Below are positions 1 to 8,542 of a stretch of 64,000 nucleotides of DNA, piece by piece. The notes under the pieces are model-generated. The model was not told the DNA's origin and did no database searches. It was given only the letters and a program-made list of their open reading frames with translations. Source of the DNA: an uncultured Flavobacteriaceae bacterium (lineage in GTDB: Bacteria > Bacteroidota > Bacteroidia > Flavobacteriales > Flavobacteriaceae); assembly GCA_943788695.1 (NCBI GenBank), contig CALSRG010000001.1, forward strand, positions 372,001-436,000, in the 5' to 3' direction. The stretch's first letter is position 1, and each line of letters opens with the position of its first letter. Position numbers and translations under genes: made by a program.

Positions 1-2
1 AC

Positions 3-599
3 AACAAACGTCTTTTAGACGTGGGCTGTGGCACCGGATTTTTCCTAAAATCTATGAAAAAGTTAGGATGGCAAGTTTTTGGCGTTGAGCCCAATAAAGC
101 TGCGCGTTTAGCCGCAAATCGCCTAACTGAGAATGCCGTGTTTGATAATGAGCAAGCCTTTGAGTGGGAAAATTCAAGTTTTGATTTGATTACTTTGTGG
201 CATGTTTTGGAGCATTTGCCCAATTTAGAACAGGCGCTGAAAAATTTGTACCGCCTGCTTGATGACCAAGGAAGACTAATTGTGGCGGTGCCAAATCATT
301 TGAGTTATGATGCTAAATATTATAATTCATATTGGGCCGCTTACGATGTTCCTCGTCATTTATGGCATTTTTCAAAGGATAGTATAGTGAGTCTATTATC
401 TACTCATGAATTTGAATTGGTGCGCACCTACCCCATGTGGTTAGACGCGTATTATGTGTCGCTTTTATCGGAAACCTACAAGGAGGCACATTTGAAATGG
501 TTGAAAGCTATTTGGTTCGGGTCGATTTCTAACATCAAAGCCATGTTCTCTGGAGAGTGGTCTTCAAGGGTTTATGTGTTTAAAAAATTCAACACATAA
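3..599 (+). CDS. Class I SAM-dependent methyltransferase, 5' end outside window
   Basis: The reading frame is already open at the window edge (N-K-R-L-L-D-V before G-C-G-T-G), so the start lies upstream and 198 residues are visible. The glycine-rich SAM-binding motif LLDVGCGTGFF is followed by an acidic post-II segment (VFGVEPN) and by the motif IV/post-motif region WHVLEHLPNLEQAL, as in Methyltransf_23/11 proteins. The C-terminal part contains DVPRHLWHFSKDS, seen in Bacteroidota methyltransferases of this type. The substrate cannot be read from the sequence; lipid, quinone or sugar methylation are all possible. A GTG at 21 is inside the motif and is not a real start. Confidence 0.85.
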   Translation, partial: NKRLLDVGCGTGFFLKSMKKLGWQVFGVEPNKAARLAANRLTENAVFDNEQAFEWENSSFDLITLWHVLEHLPNLEQALKNLYRLLDDQGRLIVAVPNHLSYDAKYYNSYWAAYDVPRHLWHFSKDSIVSLLSTHEFELVRTYPMWLDAYYVSLLSETYKEAHLKWLKAIWFGSISNIKAMFSGEWSSRVYVFKKFNT

Positions 600-637
600 A
601 TTTGAGCCCATAGGCCTGCATATTCTTAGCGCTTTAT

Positions 638-645
638 TACTTTTG
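638..645 (+). promoter_or_regulatory. Candidate -7 element for the Skp-like gene
   Basis: TACTTTTG matches the Bacteroidota -7 consensus TAnnTTTG and lies 28 nt before the ATG at 674. No TTG at the right distance is visible upstream, so only half of the promoter is supported. Confidence 0.35.
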
Positions 646-673
646 CTCCTACAATAAAATCAATCAATAAATC

Positions 674-1198
674 ATGAAAACGAATTTCTACGCTATTACC
701 CTTTTTACAAGTTTTGTTATAACATCCTGCCAGCCATCGCAAAAAATTGCTTTCGTTGATAACGCTAAGGTTATTAATGAGTACGAAGAGAAAAAAGATA
801 TGGAAGCGGCGCTTCAGATAAAAATTGATGTATTTCAGCAACAAACCGACAGCATGCGTGTTGCGTTTCAAGAAGAAATAAATGCGGCTGAAAAACGCGC
901 AGAACGCATGAGTCAGGTTCAGATTCAAAAATTATCCCAAGAATTACAGCAAAAAGAGCAATACCTAAGCCAACAAATCCAATCGCAGCAGCAAGCTTTA
1001 GCAGCGGAGAGTCAAACGAACAATGATACGTTGATTGAGCGCATAAAAGCATTTATAAAGAATTATGCCGAAAGCAACAATTATACGTTTATTTTGGGAA
1101 GTAACGACGCAGGCAGCGTTCTTTACGGCGCAGAAGGTAATGATCTTACCCAAACCATTTTGGACGCTATGAACGCCGCTTATAAAGAGAAAAAATAA
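674..1198 (+). CDS. OmpH/Skp-family periplasmic chaperone-like lipoprotein
   Basis: This 174-residue protein has a short hydrophobic N-terminus ending in a lipobox-like ITSC at about residues 16-19, so it is probably a lipoprotein rather than a free periplasmic protein. After KIAFVDNAKVINEYEE, the typical OmpH/Skp start of the mature domain, comes a long Gln/Glu/Lys-rich helical segment (about residues 40-120) suited to the coiled-coil tentacles of Skp. The C-terminal YTFILGSNDAGSVLYG matches the family core strand. Skp-like proteins hold unfolded outer-membrane proteins during transit. The lipid anchor is an inference from the Cys motif. It converges on holB. Confidence 0.82.
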   Translation: MKTNFYAITLFTSFVITSCQPSQKIAFVDNAKVINEYEEKKDMEAALQIKIDVFQQQTDSMRVAFQEEINAAEKRAERMSQVQIQKLSQELQQKEQYLSQQIQSQQQALAAESQTNNDTLIERIKAFIKNYAESNNYTFILGSNDAGSVLYGAEGNDLTQTILDAMNAAYKEKK

Positions 1199-1290
1199 CG
1201 AATAGCTGCAACAGAAGCAAGGCCATTACAGTAAACGAGTAAAGACTTTTTATTGCCTTTGTTACTATAATGTAAATATAATTTAAGCCT

Positions 1291-2427
1291 TTAAAGTGCT
1301 TTTTTATGCATGAATCGGGTGAGCGCAAAAGAGAGGTCGGTCCAAATAATTTTAGGGTTTCCGTTGCGGGACACATGAACATGAGCAGTTTCTAGGGCAT
1401 CGCGGATCGCGTCAACATTCCCTTCATGTATAAAGGTCGCAAAGTTATCGAAGTTAAATTTATCCGCTCTTAGAGGGTCGAATACCAATTGGTTTATACC
1501 GTAATTCTTCAGCATAGCTTGACGAAAAACATGCAAACAATAATGAATAAATCGTTTTTGAGTTTCTCGACCAGTTTTCGATATTTCTAGACTCCATTGC
1601 ATCAATTCATTAACAGCGCTTTTTTTCTGTTTTGCTGAGAAGGCCGCACGCACCCACTGCACAAACCAGGTATCAAACAACTGTTCCTCGCTGTCGTTAT
1701 AAACCAAATCAGCAGCTTTGTTAAAGTTGCCTTGAGCTTGAACAGCAATTCGTTGCGCTAAAGATTTATCAATTTGGTATTGGTCTACTAAAGCGTTTAA
1801 AATATCGGTTTGACTCAATGGAGCGACTTGTACATATTGACACCTTGAGCGTATCGTATCCAGTATGAGTCCATCATCTTCAGCGATTAAAAGAAATACG
1901 GTTTGCGCTGGCGGCTCCTCAATCAGCTTGAGTAATTTGTTGGAAGCAGCTGCATTAAGTTTTTCTGCCATCCAAATGATAACAATTTTGTAACCACCCT
2001 CGTATGATTTTAGTCCTAGGGATTTAATGATATCTTGAGCCTCATCCACTCCAATTTGTCCTTGCTTATTTTCAACACCTATTTCTTGATACCAGTCGAA
2101 CAGATTGCCATAAGGTTGAGTTTTGAAAAATTTTCGCCATGACTCCAAAAACAGACTTGAAACGGGATGTTTTTTCACCTTATCGTTAGTAGCAACAGGA
2201 AATACAAAATGAATATCTGGATGCCTCAAAGGATCAAAGGTGTTTCGTTTATTCCCTTTAGACGTCGAACGCATTAGAGTTTGAGCGTAAGCAATAACCA
2301 AAGGCAAGGCGCCAGAACCCTCTGCGCCAACAAAAAGCTGAGCGTGTGGTACACGACCGGCGGCAATGTCCTTCCGAAACTGCTCTCTAAGGGCATCATG
2401 ACCAAAAAGGTTTTCTAACTGCATCAT
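1291..2427 (-). CDS. holB: DNA polymerase III delta' subunit
   Basis: Clamp-loader subunit that helps load the sliding clamp at the replication fork. The N-terminus (QLENLFGHDALREQF, then AAGRVPHAQLFVG) is the usual AAA+ clamp-loader start, and SNKLLKLIEEPPAQTVFLLI contains the conserved EEP region, followed by the arginine-containing SRCQ motif. The P-loop position reads GAEGSGALP and lacks the GKT lysine, as expected for a non-ATP-binding delta' subunit. The frame extends upstream to a TTG at 2442, but the paired ATGs at 2427 and 2424 are better starts and give about 378 residues. It is divergent from pgk. Confidence 0.88.
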   Translation of the reverse strand: MMQLENLFGHDALREQFRKDIAAGRVPHAQLFVGAEGSGALPLVIAYAQTLMRSTSKGNKRNTFDPLRHPDIHFVFPVATNDKVKKHPVSSLFLESWRKFFKTQPYGNLFDWYQEIGVENKQGQIGVDEAQDIIKSLGLKSYEGGYKIVIIWMAEKLNAAASNKLLKLIEEPPAQTVFLLIAEDDGLILDTIRSRCQYVQVAPLSQTDILNALVDQYQIDKSLAQRIAVQAQGNFNKAADLVYNDSEEQLFDTWFVQWVRAAFSAKQKKSAVNELMQWSLEISKTGRETQKRFIHYCLHVFRQAMLKNYGINQLVFDPLRADKFNFDNFATFIHEGNVDAIRDALETAHVHVSRNGNPKIIWTDLSFALTRFMHKKAL

Positions 2428-2428
2428 A

Positions 2429-2436
2429 CAAAGATA
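2429..2436 (-). promoter_or_regulatory. Candidate -7 element abutting the holB start
   Basis: Read on the minus strand the sequence is TATCTTTG, a full TAnnTTTG match, ending one base before the first holB ATG. If used, transcription would begin at or inside the start codon, giving a leaderless or nearly leaderless mRNA. Confidence 0.3.
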
Positions 2437-2471
2437 AACCAATTGTTTCAGGGTTGTTTTGACTGATGCTT

Positions 2472-2479
2472 TATATTTG
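2472..2479 (+). promoter_or_regulatory. Candidate -7 element for pgk
   Basis: TATATTTG matches TAnnTTTG and lies 25 nt before the pgk ATG. A TTG at 2454-2456 is present upstream, but the 15-nt gap is shorter than usual. Confidence 0.45.
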
Positions 2480-2504
2480 TCTTTCTAAATAAATTGACAT
2501 CATA

Positions 2505-3692
2505 ATGATTACAGTTAACGATATTAATTTTAAAAACCAATGCGCCCTTATAAGGGTTGATTTTAATGTCCCATTAGACGGTCAATTTAAAGTAGCCGAT
2601 GCCACAAGGATAGAGGCAGCGCTACCAACCATTCAAAAGATTTTAAATGACGGCGGCCGTTGTGTTTTGATGTCTCATTTGGGCCGTCCGCCAGGAAACG
2701 ACAACAACTGTTCTTTGAAGCATTTATTACCAACCTTAAATGTGCTTCTGGGTGTTGAGGCCGCCTTTGTTCCTAGCTGTGTAGGAGATGAAGCAGAATT
2801 CGCAGCGTCTAAACTAACAAACGGACAGGTTTTGTTATTAGAAAATCTAAGATTCCACCCAGAGGAGACTCATGGCGATAAGGGTTTTGCTCAGAAACTG
2901 TCAAAATTGGGCGACGTTTATGTCAATGACGCCTTTGGCACCGCTCATAGAGCTCATGCTTCTACGGCTATTATTGCGAATTACTTCCCTAATTCAAAGT
3001 GTTTTGGATTATTATTGGCAAAAGAAATTGAGAGTATTGCAAAAGTGATGGAGCACGGCAAAAAACCAGTTACAGCCATATTAGGTGGCGCCAAGGTGTC
3101 GTCAAAAATCACCATCATTGACAATATATTAGACGCTATTGACCATTTAATTATTGGCGGAGGTATGGCTTATACCTTTATTAAAGCGCAAGGCGGAAGT
3201 ATTGGTGATTCCTTGGTTGAAAACGACAAATTGGATTTAGCATTGTCAATTTTGGAGCGTGCTAAGGAAAAACATGTGACAATTCATTTGCCTATTGACA
3301 CGCTTGTGGCTGATGCTTTTTCTGAAGATGCGCAAACTGCTTTTTTCCCTACCAATGAGATTCCTAACGGCTGGATGGGTCTAGACATTGGTCCAAAAAC
3401 ACGAGCACATTTTGCTGAAGTAATAGCACTTTCAAAAACTATTCTGTGGAATGGCCCCGTTGGTGTCTTTGAGATGGAGGCTTTTGCTGGCGGTACAATT
3501 GCATTGGGACGGGCTATTGCTGAAGCCACTAAAAAAGGCGCCTTTTCCTTGGTCGGTGGAGGCGACTCTGTAGCTGCGGTTAAGCAGTTCAACTTGTCAG
3601 ACCAGATGAGTTATGTTAGCACAGGTGGTGGTGCTATGTTAGAAAGCTTAGAAGGCAAAGTATTGCCAGGTGTTGCAGCCATTTTGTCTTAA
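2505..3692 (+). CDS. pgk: Phosphoglycerate kinase
   Basis: Cytoplasmic glycolytic enzyme that transfers phosphate between 1,3-bisphosphoglycerate and ADP. The 395-residue length is standard. The N-terminal signature IRVDFNVPL is at residues 16-24 and the substrate-binding SHLGRP at 57-62. The central ENLRFHPEE and NDAFGTAHRAHAS segments and the C-terminal nucleotide-site GGGDSVAAV are all present. It stands alone, with the divergent holB upstream and a lipoprotein gene 50 nt downstream on the same strand, so it is probably transcribed from its own promoter. Confidence 0.97.
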   Translation: MITVNDINFKNQCALIRVDFNVPLDGQFKVADATRIEAALPTIQKILNDGGRCVLMSHLGRPPGNDNNCSLKHLLPTLNVLLGVEAAFVPSCVGDEAEFAASKLTNGQVLLLENLRFHPEETHGDKGFAQKLSKLGDVYVNDAFGTAHRAHASTAIIANYFPNSKCFGLLLAKEIESIAKVMEHGKKPVTAILGGAKVSSKITIIDNILDAIDHLIIGGGMAYTFIKAQGGSIGDSLVENDKLDLALSILERAKEKHVTIHLPIDTLVADAFSEDAQTAFFPTNEIPNGWMGLDIGPKTRAHFAEVIALSKTILWNGPVGVFEMEAFAGGTIALGRAIAEATKKGAFSLVGGGDSVAAVKQFNLSDQMSYVSTGGGAMLESLEGKVLPGVAAILS

Positions 3693-3742
3693 ATCCATTT
3701 TCCCTATGGCACAAATGTTGCTAGTTTAAATTAAAATCGAGT

Positions 3743-4723
3743 ATGAAATTTCAAGTATTGTCTGTCATAGCAGCTATAGGCTTCATGTCTTGTGGAAACG
3801 AGACAAGTGGCAGCAAAAACATCAAACCATTATCTTCTGGGAAACTCAATAACATTACTGTAGTGTCGTCTATTAACTGGTGGGAAGGTGCTTCTGGTTC
3901 TGCGGTTCGGTCTATAATTGGTGGCAGTATTTATGGTTTACCGCAGGATGAGCCTATGTTTGATTTGTACTATATGCCTCAAGACGTTTTTTCTGGATTT
4001 ACACGAAAAAACAGAACGGTGCTGATGCTGGAAAAGTCCGACTCGGTTGACGTTAGGGTGTTAAAGAATGTTTATGCTCAACCTCAAACGGTTGTTAAAA
4101 TCTCGGGACCCAATGACAAAGCCGTCGCCGAACAAATTAACTTACAAAGTGAAGAGATTCTTAAGGCTTTTCAAACAACGGAAATACGTGAAAAGCAGAG
4201 ACAGATTGGAAAGTCTTTGAATAAAAATTCGGTGATTAATAACCATTTAGGCCTTGATATCAATTTTCCGTCTGCTTATCGTATCGCCTCTGAGACAGAA
4301 GACTTTGTATGGGCACGTCGAGATATTGAATCAGGTAGTGTTAATTTTATAGTATATGAACTTCCAGAATCCCGATTTGACCTCAGTGAAGAAATGTTAG
4401 ATCAAGTGATTGCAGTAAGAGACAGTGTTGGAGAAAAGTATATTCCAGGCCCCATTGAAGGCTCTTTTATGATTACGGAAAAAAAGTACAAAGCCAGAAT
4501 AATCGAAACACAAATTGATGGACAAAAGGCTTACGAAACAAGAAGCACTTGGGAATTGGCAAATGCCTTTATGGCAGGACCGTTTATTAATTACACTATT
4601 TTTGACCCACAGCATAACCGATGGCTGGTTGCTGAAGGATTTGTGTTGGCGCCTTCTAAAGAAAAAAGAAGCTATGTCCTAGAATTGGAAGCGATTTTGA
4701 CATCAATAAGCATTCAAAATTGA
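3743..4723 (+). CDS. DUF4837 family lipoprotein
   Basis: The 326-residue product starts with a short hydrophobic stretch and a lipobox-like FMSC at about residues 14-17, so it should be a lipid-anchored envelope protein. The body (NITVVSSINWWEG, GLPQDEPMFDLYY and a late ETRSTWELANAFMAGPF segment) matches the DUF4837 family, which is largely restricted to Bacteroidota and has no established function. The stop codon abuts the stop of the convergent tatA gene with no spacer. Function unknown; the family call rests on recalled sequence pattern. Confidence 0.82.
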   Translation: MKFQVLSVIAAIGFMSCGNETSGSKNIKPLSSGKLNNITVVSSINWWEGASGSAVRSIIGGSIYGLPQDEPMFDLYYMPQDVFSGFTRKNRTVLMLEKSDSVDVRVLKNVYAQPQTVVKISGPNDKAVAEQINLQSEEILKAFQTTEIREKQRQIGKSLNKNSVINNHLGLDINFPSAYRIASETEDFVWARRDIESGSVNFIVYELPESRFDLSEEMLDQVIAVRDSVGEKYIPGPIEGSFMITEKKYKARIIETQIDGQKAYETRSTWELANAFMAGPFINYTIFDPQHNRWLVAEGFVLAPSKEKRSYVLELEAILTSISIQN

Positions 4724-4906
4724 TTACTTCTCAGCGTCGTCTTTAGGATCCTCTTTGCTGGCGTTTTTAAATTCTTTAATGCCGCTACCAAGACCCTTCA
4801 TTAGTTCAGGAATTTTTTTCCCTCCAAAAAGAAGAACAATAGCAATAACCACAATAACCACTTGCCACGGGCCAGCGATCAACATTATATTTAAATCTAA
4901 AATCAT
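4724..4906 (-). CDS. tatA: Twin-arginine translocase subunit TatA/TatE
   Basis: A 60-residue protein with one N-terminal membrane helix (about residues 8-26, [18 protein letters not shown]) followed by the hallmark [20 protein letters not shown] hinge and amphipathic helix, and a short charged tail. TatA forms the pore that exports folded proteins with twin-arginine signals. The usual partner tatC is not in the window. A minus-strand TAACTTTG upstream could be its promoter. Confidence 0.93.
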   Translation of the reverse strand: MILDLNIMLIAGPWQVVIVVIAIVLLFGGKKIPELMKGLGSGIKEFKNASKEDPKDDAEK

Positions 4907-4923
4907 TGTTAATGTATTTGATG

Positions 4924-4931
4924 CAAAGTTA
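4924..4931 (-). promoter_or_regulatory. Candidate -7 element for tatA
   Basis: On the minus strand the sequence is TAACTTTG (TAnnTTTG), 17 nt before the tatA ATG. A TTG lies about 15 nt further upstream, slightly closer than the typical spacing. Confidence 0.4.
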
Positions 4932-5020
4932 GCAATTTTGATGTCACAATTGTATTTATAAAGTTAACTTTAATTTCGTTCTAAAGCTATCAGACTAAGG
5001 AATTTCATTAATTTTGATCT

Positions 5021-5887
5021 ATGGTAAAGAAAAACACCAAGCGTTTAGCTTTTTCTAAAAAATGGCTCAACCGCTATATTTTACAGCTGGTCAACGAAGA
5101 TACGTTTGAAGAACGATTTTCATTACGCTTGACAAGGCTTAACGTATTCGTTTGGGTTTCGCTCACCGCTATTGTCCTGATTGTTCTCACTACAGTATTA
5201 ATTGCGTTCACGCCAATTCGCGAATACATACCAGGTTATTCCTCCCAAGCTCTCGAACGACAAGCTGCAGATTTGTACTTCAAATCAGACTCGCTTCAGC
5301 AATTATTGTCCTATCAAAGTGAGTATGTTTCTAACATTCAAAAAGTATTGATTGGCGATTTGGAGTTTGAACAGGTGAGTCCAGACTCAATAATGATAGA
5401 TGTTCCTCAAATTGAAGAACAAGACTTTACAACATCTCGGGCAGATTCTTTATTGCGCGAAGCCGTAAGAAAAGAGGACAAATACAATTTGTTTTTATCT
5501 ACTACGACAAATACAACCTTTGTGTTATTCCCTCCGGCTCAAGGGCCGATTAGTGATGGGTATGACGCTAAAGAGAAACACTACGCTGTTGACATCAACA
5601 TCCCCATCAATACACCCGTAAAAGCTGCTGCAGACGGAAGGGTTATTTTGACAGAGTGGTCGGTCGAAACGGGTTATGTGATTCTATTAAAACACAGCAA
5701 TAATCTGATAACTGTATACAAACACAATGGCAAATTGACTAAATCTCAGGGTGACTTGGTTAGATCGGGAGAAGTCATAGCTGTTTCAGGCAATACAGGA
5801 ACCTTAACTACAGGGCCGCACCTCCATTTTGAGCTTTGGAACGACGGCTATCCCGTCGACCCCAAGGCATTTATCGATTTTGAATAA
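5021..5887 (+). CDS. M23 family metallopeptidase, membrane-anchored
   Basis: This 288-residue protein has a cytoplasmic N-terminus, one membrane helix at about residues 42-63, a linker with short helices, and a C-terminal LytM/M23 domain from about residue 170. The zinc ligands are visible: H187 and D191 in HYAVD, and the HLH pair H267/H269 in GPHLHFELW. It is therefore probably an active peptidoglycan endopeptidase acting in the periplasm. It is followed 6 nt later by the GH3-family gene, so the two are probably co-transcribed. Confidence 0.9.
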   Translation: MVKKNTKRLAFSKKWLNRYILQLVNEDTFEERFSLRLTRLNVFVWVSLTAIVLIVLTTVLIAFTPIREYIPGYSSQALERQAADLYFKSDSLQQLLSYQSEYVSNIQKVLIGDLEFEQVSPDSIMIDVPQIEEQDFTTSRADSLLREAVRKEDKYNLFLSTTTNTTFVLFPPAQGPISDGYDAKEKHYAVDINIPINTPVKAAADGRVILTEWSVETGYVILLKHSNNLITVYKHNGKLTKSQGDLVRSGEVIAVSGNTGTLTTGPHLHFELWNDGYPVDPKAFIDFE

Positions 5888-5893
5888 TACATT

Positions 5894-7399
5894 ATGTCGC
5901 TTAAATCATTTTTTGCCAAACGCATGGCGCAACGCGCTAAAAATAGAATTGAGGCTTGGTCTAGCCAACCGGTAGCTACGCAACGCAAAGTTTTTAATCG
6001 CCTTATAGAATCTGCAAAAAATACCAATTTTGGAATTGACCATGGTTTTGAACACATCCAATCGGTAGCTGATTTTCAATCTAAAGTACCCGTAAGAGAT
6101 TATGAAGAATTACGCACATATGTGGAAGCGTCCGTTAATGGTGTTCCAAATGTTTTATGGCCAGGAAAGCCACTGTATTTTGCTAAAACCTCTGGCACAA
6201 CTTCAGGGGCCAAATTTATTCCTATCACCAAGGAGAGCATGCCTGAGCATATTAATGCCGCGAAAAACGCCTTGTTTATGTTTATCGCCGATACAGGTAA
6301 TAGTAGGTTTGTAGACGGCAAGATGATTTTTCTTCAAGGCAGTCCTGTTTTAAAAGAAGTCCAAGGCATTAATCAAGGCCGTTTATCGGGAATAGTAGCA
6401 CATTATGTGCCAAAATACTTACAACAAAACAGACTTCCTAGCTGGGAGACAAATTGTATTGAAGATTGGGAGACCAAGGTAAATACGATTGTTGACGAAA
6501 CTATCGATCAAGACATGCGTCTGATTAGCGGCATCCCTTCTTGGGTACAAATGTATTTTGAAAAGCTTGTGACAAAGGGGGGGAAACCTGTTGGCACATT
6601 GTTTCCAAATTTTGAATTATTCGTTTTTGGTGGCGTTAATTTTGCACCATATCGATCCAAATTCGAACAACTTATTGGGAGAAAAGTCCATAGCGTTGAG
6701 TTATTTCCCGCTAGCGAAGGGTTTTTCGCGTTTCAGGATCGCCAAGACCGCCAAGACTTGTTACTTCTTTTAGATTCTGGAATTTTCTATGAATTTATTG
6801 AAACCTCAACCTTCTTTGACAACAATTATAAACGACTTACGCTTGATGAGGTTCAAATGAATGTTAACTATGTTATGATTATTTCAACGAATGCAGGACT
6901 TTGGGCGTATAATATTGGCGACACCATTTCTTTCACCTGCCTTGCACCATTTAGAATTAAAGTGACTGGCCGCATTAAACATTTTATTTCTGCCTTTGGC
7001 GAGCACGTAATTGCTCAAGAAGTAGAGCGCGCCATGCAAAGTGCTGCGCAGCAGACAAATGCTGTGGTTAATGAATTTTCTGTTGCGCCGCAGGTGAGCC
7101 CAGCACAAGGACTGCCTTATCACGAATGGTTTATTGACTTTGACACTTTGCCATCAGATATGGTAAAATTTCAAAAGATTTTAGATCAAGACATGCAAGA
7201 TCAAAACAGTTATTACAAAGACCTTATTGTGGGCCAGGTTTTGCAGTCTTTGAAAATCAAAGCGGTTAAAAAAGGGGCTTTTGATAATTATATGGCCTCA
7301 CAAGGCAAGCTCGGAGGTCAAAATAAATTGCCTCGATTAGCCAATAATAGAGCAATTGCTGCGTTCTTAGAAACGCATGACGAGGTTCTGCCAAAATGA
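5894..7399 (+). CDS. GH3 auxin-responsive promoter family protein
   Basis: The 501-residue protein belongs to the GH3 group of the adenylate-forming superfamily. The phosphate-binding loop TSGTTSGAKFIPIT is at residues 99-112. Other family marks are the ELFPASEGFFAFQ segment, the YNIGDTISFT segment and the GRIKHFISAFGEHV hinge near residue 360. Plant GH3 enzymes couple amino acids to acyl acids such as auxin or jasmonate through an acyl-AMP. The substrate of the bacterial members is not established, so an acyl-amide ligase role is an inference. It sits directly after a cell-wall peptidase gene and before the polysaccharide locus. Confidence 0.88.
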   Translation: MSLKSFFAKRMAQRAKNRIEAWSSQPVATQRKVFNRLIESAKNTNFGIDHGFEHIQSVADFQSKVPVRDYEELRTYVEASVNGVPNVLWPGKPLYFAKTSGTTSGAKFIPITKESMPEHINAAKNALFMFIADTGNSRFVDGKMIFLQGSPVLKEVQGINQGRLSGIVAHYVPKYLQQNRLPSWETNCIEDWETKVNTIVDETIDQDMRLISGIPSWVQMYFEKLVTKGGKPVGTLFPNFELFVFGGVNFAPYRSKFEQLIGRKVHSVELFPASEGFFAFQDRQDRQDLLLLLDSGIFYEFIETSTFFDNNYKRLTLDEVQMNVNYVMIISTNAGLWAYNIGDTISFTCLAPFRIKVTGRIKHFISAFGEHVIAQEVERAMQSAAQQTNAVVNEFSVAPQVSPAQGLPYHEWFIDFDTLPSDMVKFQKILDQDMQDQNSYYKDLIVGQVLQSLKIKAVKKGAFDNYMASQGKLGGQNKLPRLANNRAIAAFLETHDEVLPK

Positions 7400-7460
7400 T
7401 ACAATAGATTAATAATTTAACAACTAATATTTGAGCGCAAAGCGCAATAACCATCTGACT

Positions 7461-8531
7461 ATGGACAAATCAAAAACTTCAAACTCTTCTGATTCCGAAG
7501 AGGTCGACTTGGGTCAATTATTTAATGCTATAGGCGCAGGCTTTGCTAGCATCTTTCGGTTTTTCAAAAACAGCTTCGCCTGTTTATTTGATTTGATTTT
7601 AGATTTTGTTGTTTTTGTGCGCGAGCGCGTATTAATTTTTGCAACTGTCACGGTTATAGGAATTTGCGTCGGGACATATATTGACCTTAACCAAGGACCA
7701 ACATATGTTTCAAACATGATAGTAAATACAAATTTTGAGAGTGGTTATTTGCTTTATGAAGAGGTAGATTATCTAGGTGCGCTATTGAACCAAAAGGATA
7801 CTGTTCAGTTGAAAAAGAAATTTGGTATAACTTCTGCGCAGGCCGAATGGATTGATGATATTGAGGTTAAGCCAATTGAAGATCAAAGGGAGAAATTGCT
7901 TGCTTACGATCGCTACAGATTAAAAATGGATACCACGATTGTGGAAAACGCTTATTCCTTTAAGGAATTTTCTAAGGAATTCAATCCTTACCAATATGGC
8001 AAACACATTATTGAGGTTACAGTTTTTGACACAAGCGTTTTAAGTCAAATTGAAAGCGGTCTGTTGTCTTCTCTAAAGACAAATCAACGGCTGATTACAG
8101 AAAACCAAAATGAAGTACAAAATATAGATCTGTCAAATAAGATTTTGCTAACATCCATAAGCAGAATAGACTCTTTACTTCTTGCGGAACAATTAGCCAC
8201 AACATTGAGTGCCGAAAGCAGCGGCAATTCTGGTACAGCAATCAGCATGTCTGAAAACTCTAGAAACGCAAAGGAAGTACAATTGGTTGAGTTAAAAGTC
8301 AAATTAATGGAAGAGCTTCAAGCCAACAGTAGATTGCGTTTGCGAACAGATAATATCATTGAAGAGATTACATCCTTGAGTGACACGGTCTATAGAGAAA
8401 CGTCGATCTCAAAAAAGAGCGCGGTGAAGTTAGGGGCATTGGCTTTTTTGAGTTTGAGTTTTTTATATGCCCTACTGTGGTTTGACAAATTTTTACGCAC
8501 AAAGATTGCTAACAAAAGTCGTAAGGCATAA
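7461..8531 (+). CDS. Wzz-like chain-length determinant / polysaccharide co-polymerase protein
   Basis: About 356 residues with two membrane helices, one at residues 55-75 and one near the C-terminus (about 322-341), bracketing a periplasmic region of mixed strands and coiled-coil-forming helices. This topology and its position at the head of a polysaccharide locus fit the Wzz family, which controls O-antigen or exopolysaccharide chain length. Sequence identity to classical Wzz is not obvious by eye. The N-terminal 50 residues are hydrophobic and Phe-rich, which is unusual. The frame is open from 7431, but ATG 7461 is preferred. Confidence 0.6.
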   Translation: MDKSKTSNSSDSEEVDLGQLFNAIGAGFASIFRFFKNSFACLFDLILDFVVFVRERVLIFATVTVIGICVGTYIDLNQGPTYVSNMIVNTNFESGYLLYEEVDYLGALLNQKDTVQLKKKFGITSAQAEWIDDIEVKPIEDQREKLLAYDRYRLKMDTTIVENAYSFKEFSKEFNPYQYGKHIIEVTVFDTSVLSQIESGLLSSLKTNQRLITENQNEVQNIDLSNKILLTSISRIDSLLLAEQLATTLSAESSGNSGTAISMSENSRNAKEVQLVELKVKLMEELQANSRLRLRTDNIIEEITSLSDTVYRETSISKKSAVKLGALAFLSLSFLYALLWFDKFLRTKIANKSRKA

Positions 8532-8542
8532 TTCATTTAAAT

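Noticed and set aside
1284..1306. Bidirectional terminator between the Skp-like gene and holB
   Set aside because: The AAGC/GCTT stem is short with mismatches, and it overlaps the holB stop codon; too weak to call.
3284..3592. Open frame on the minus strand inside pgk
   Set aside because: It lies wholly within a complete, well-conserved gene on the other strand and has no family features.
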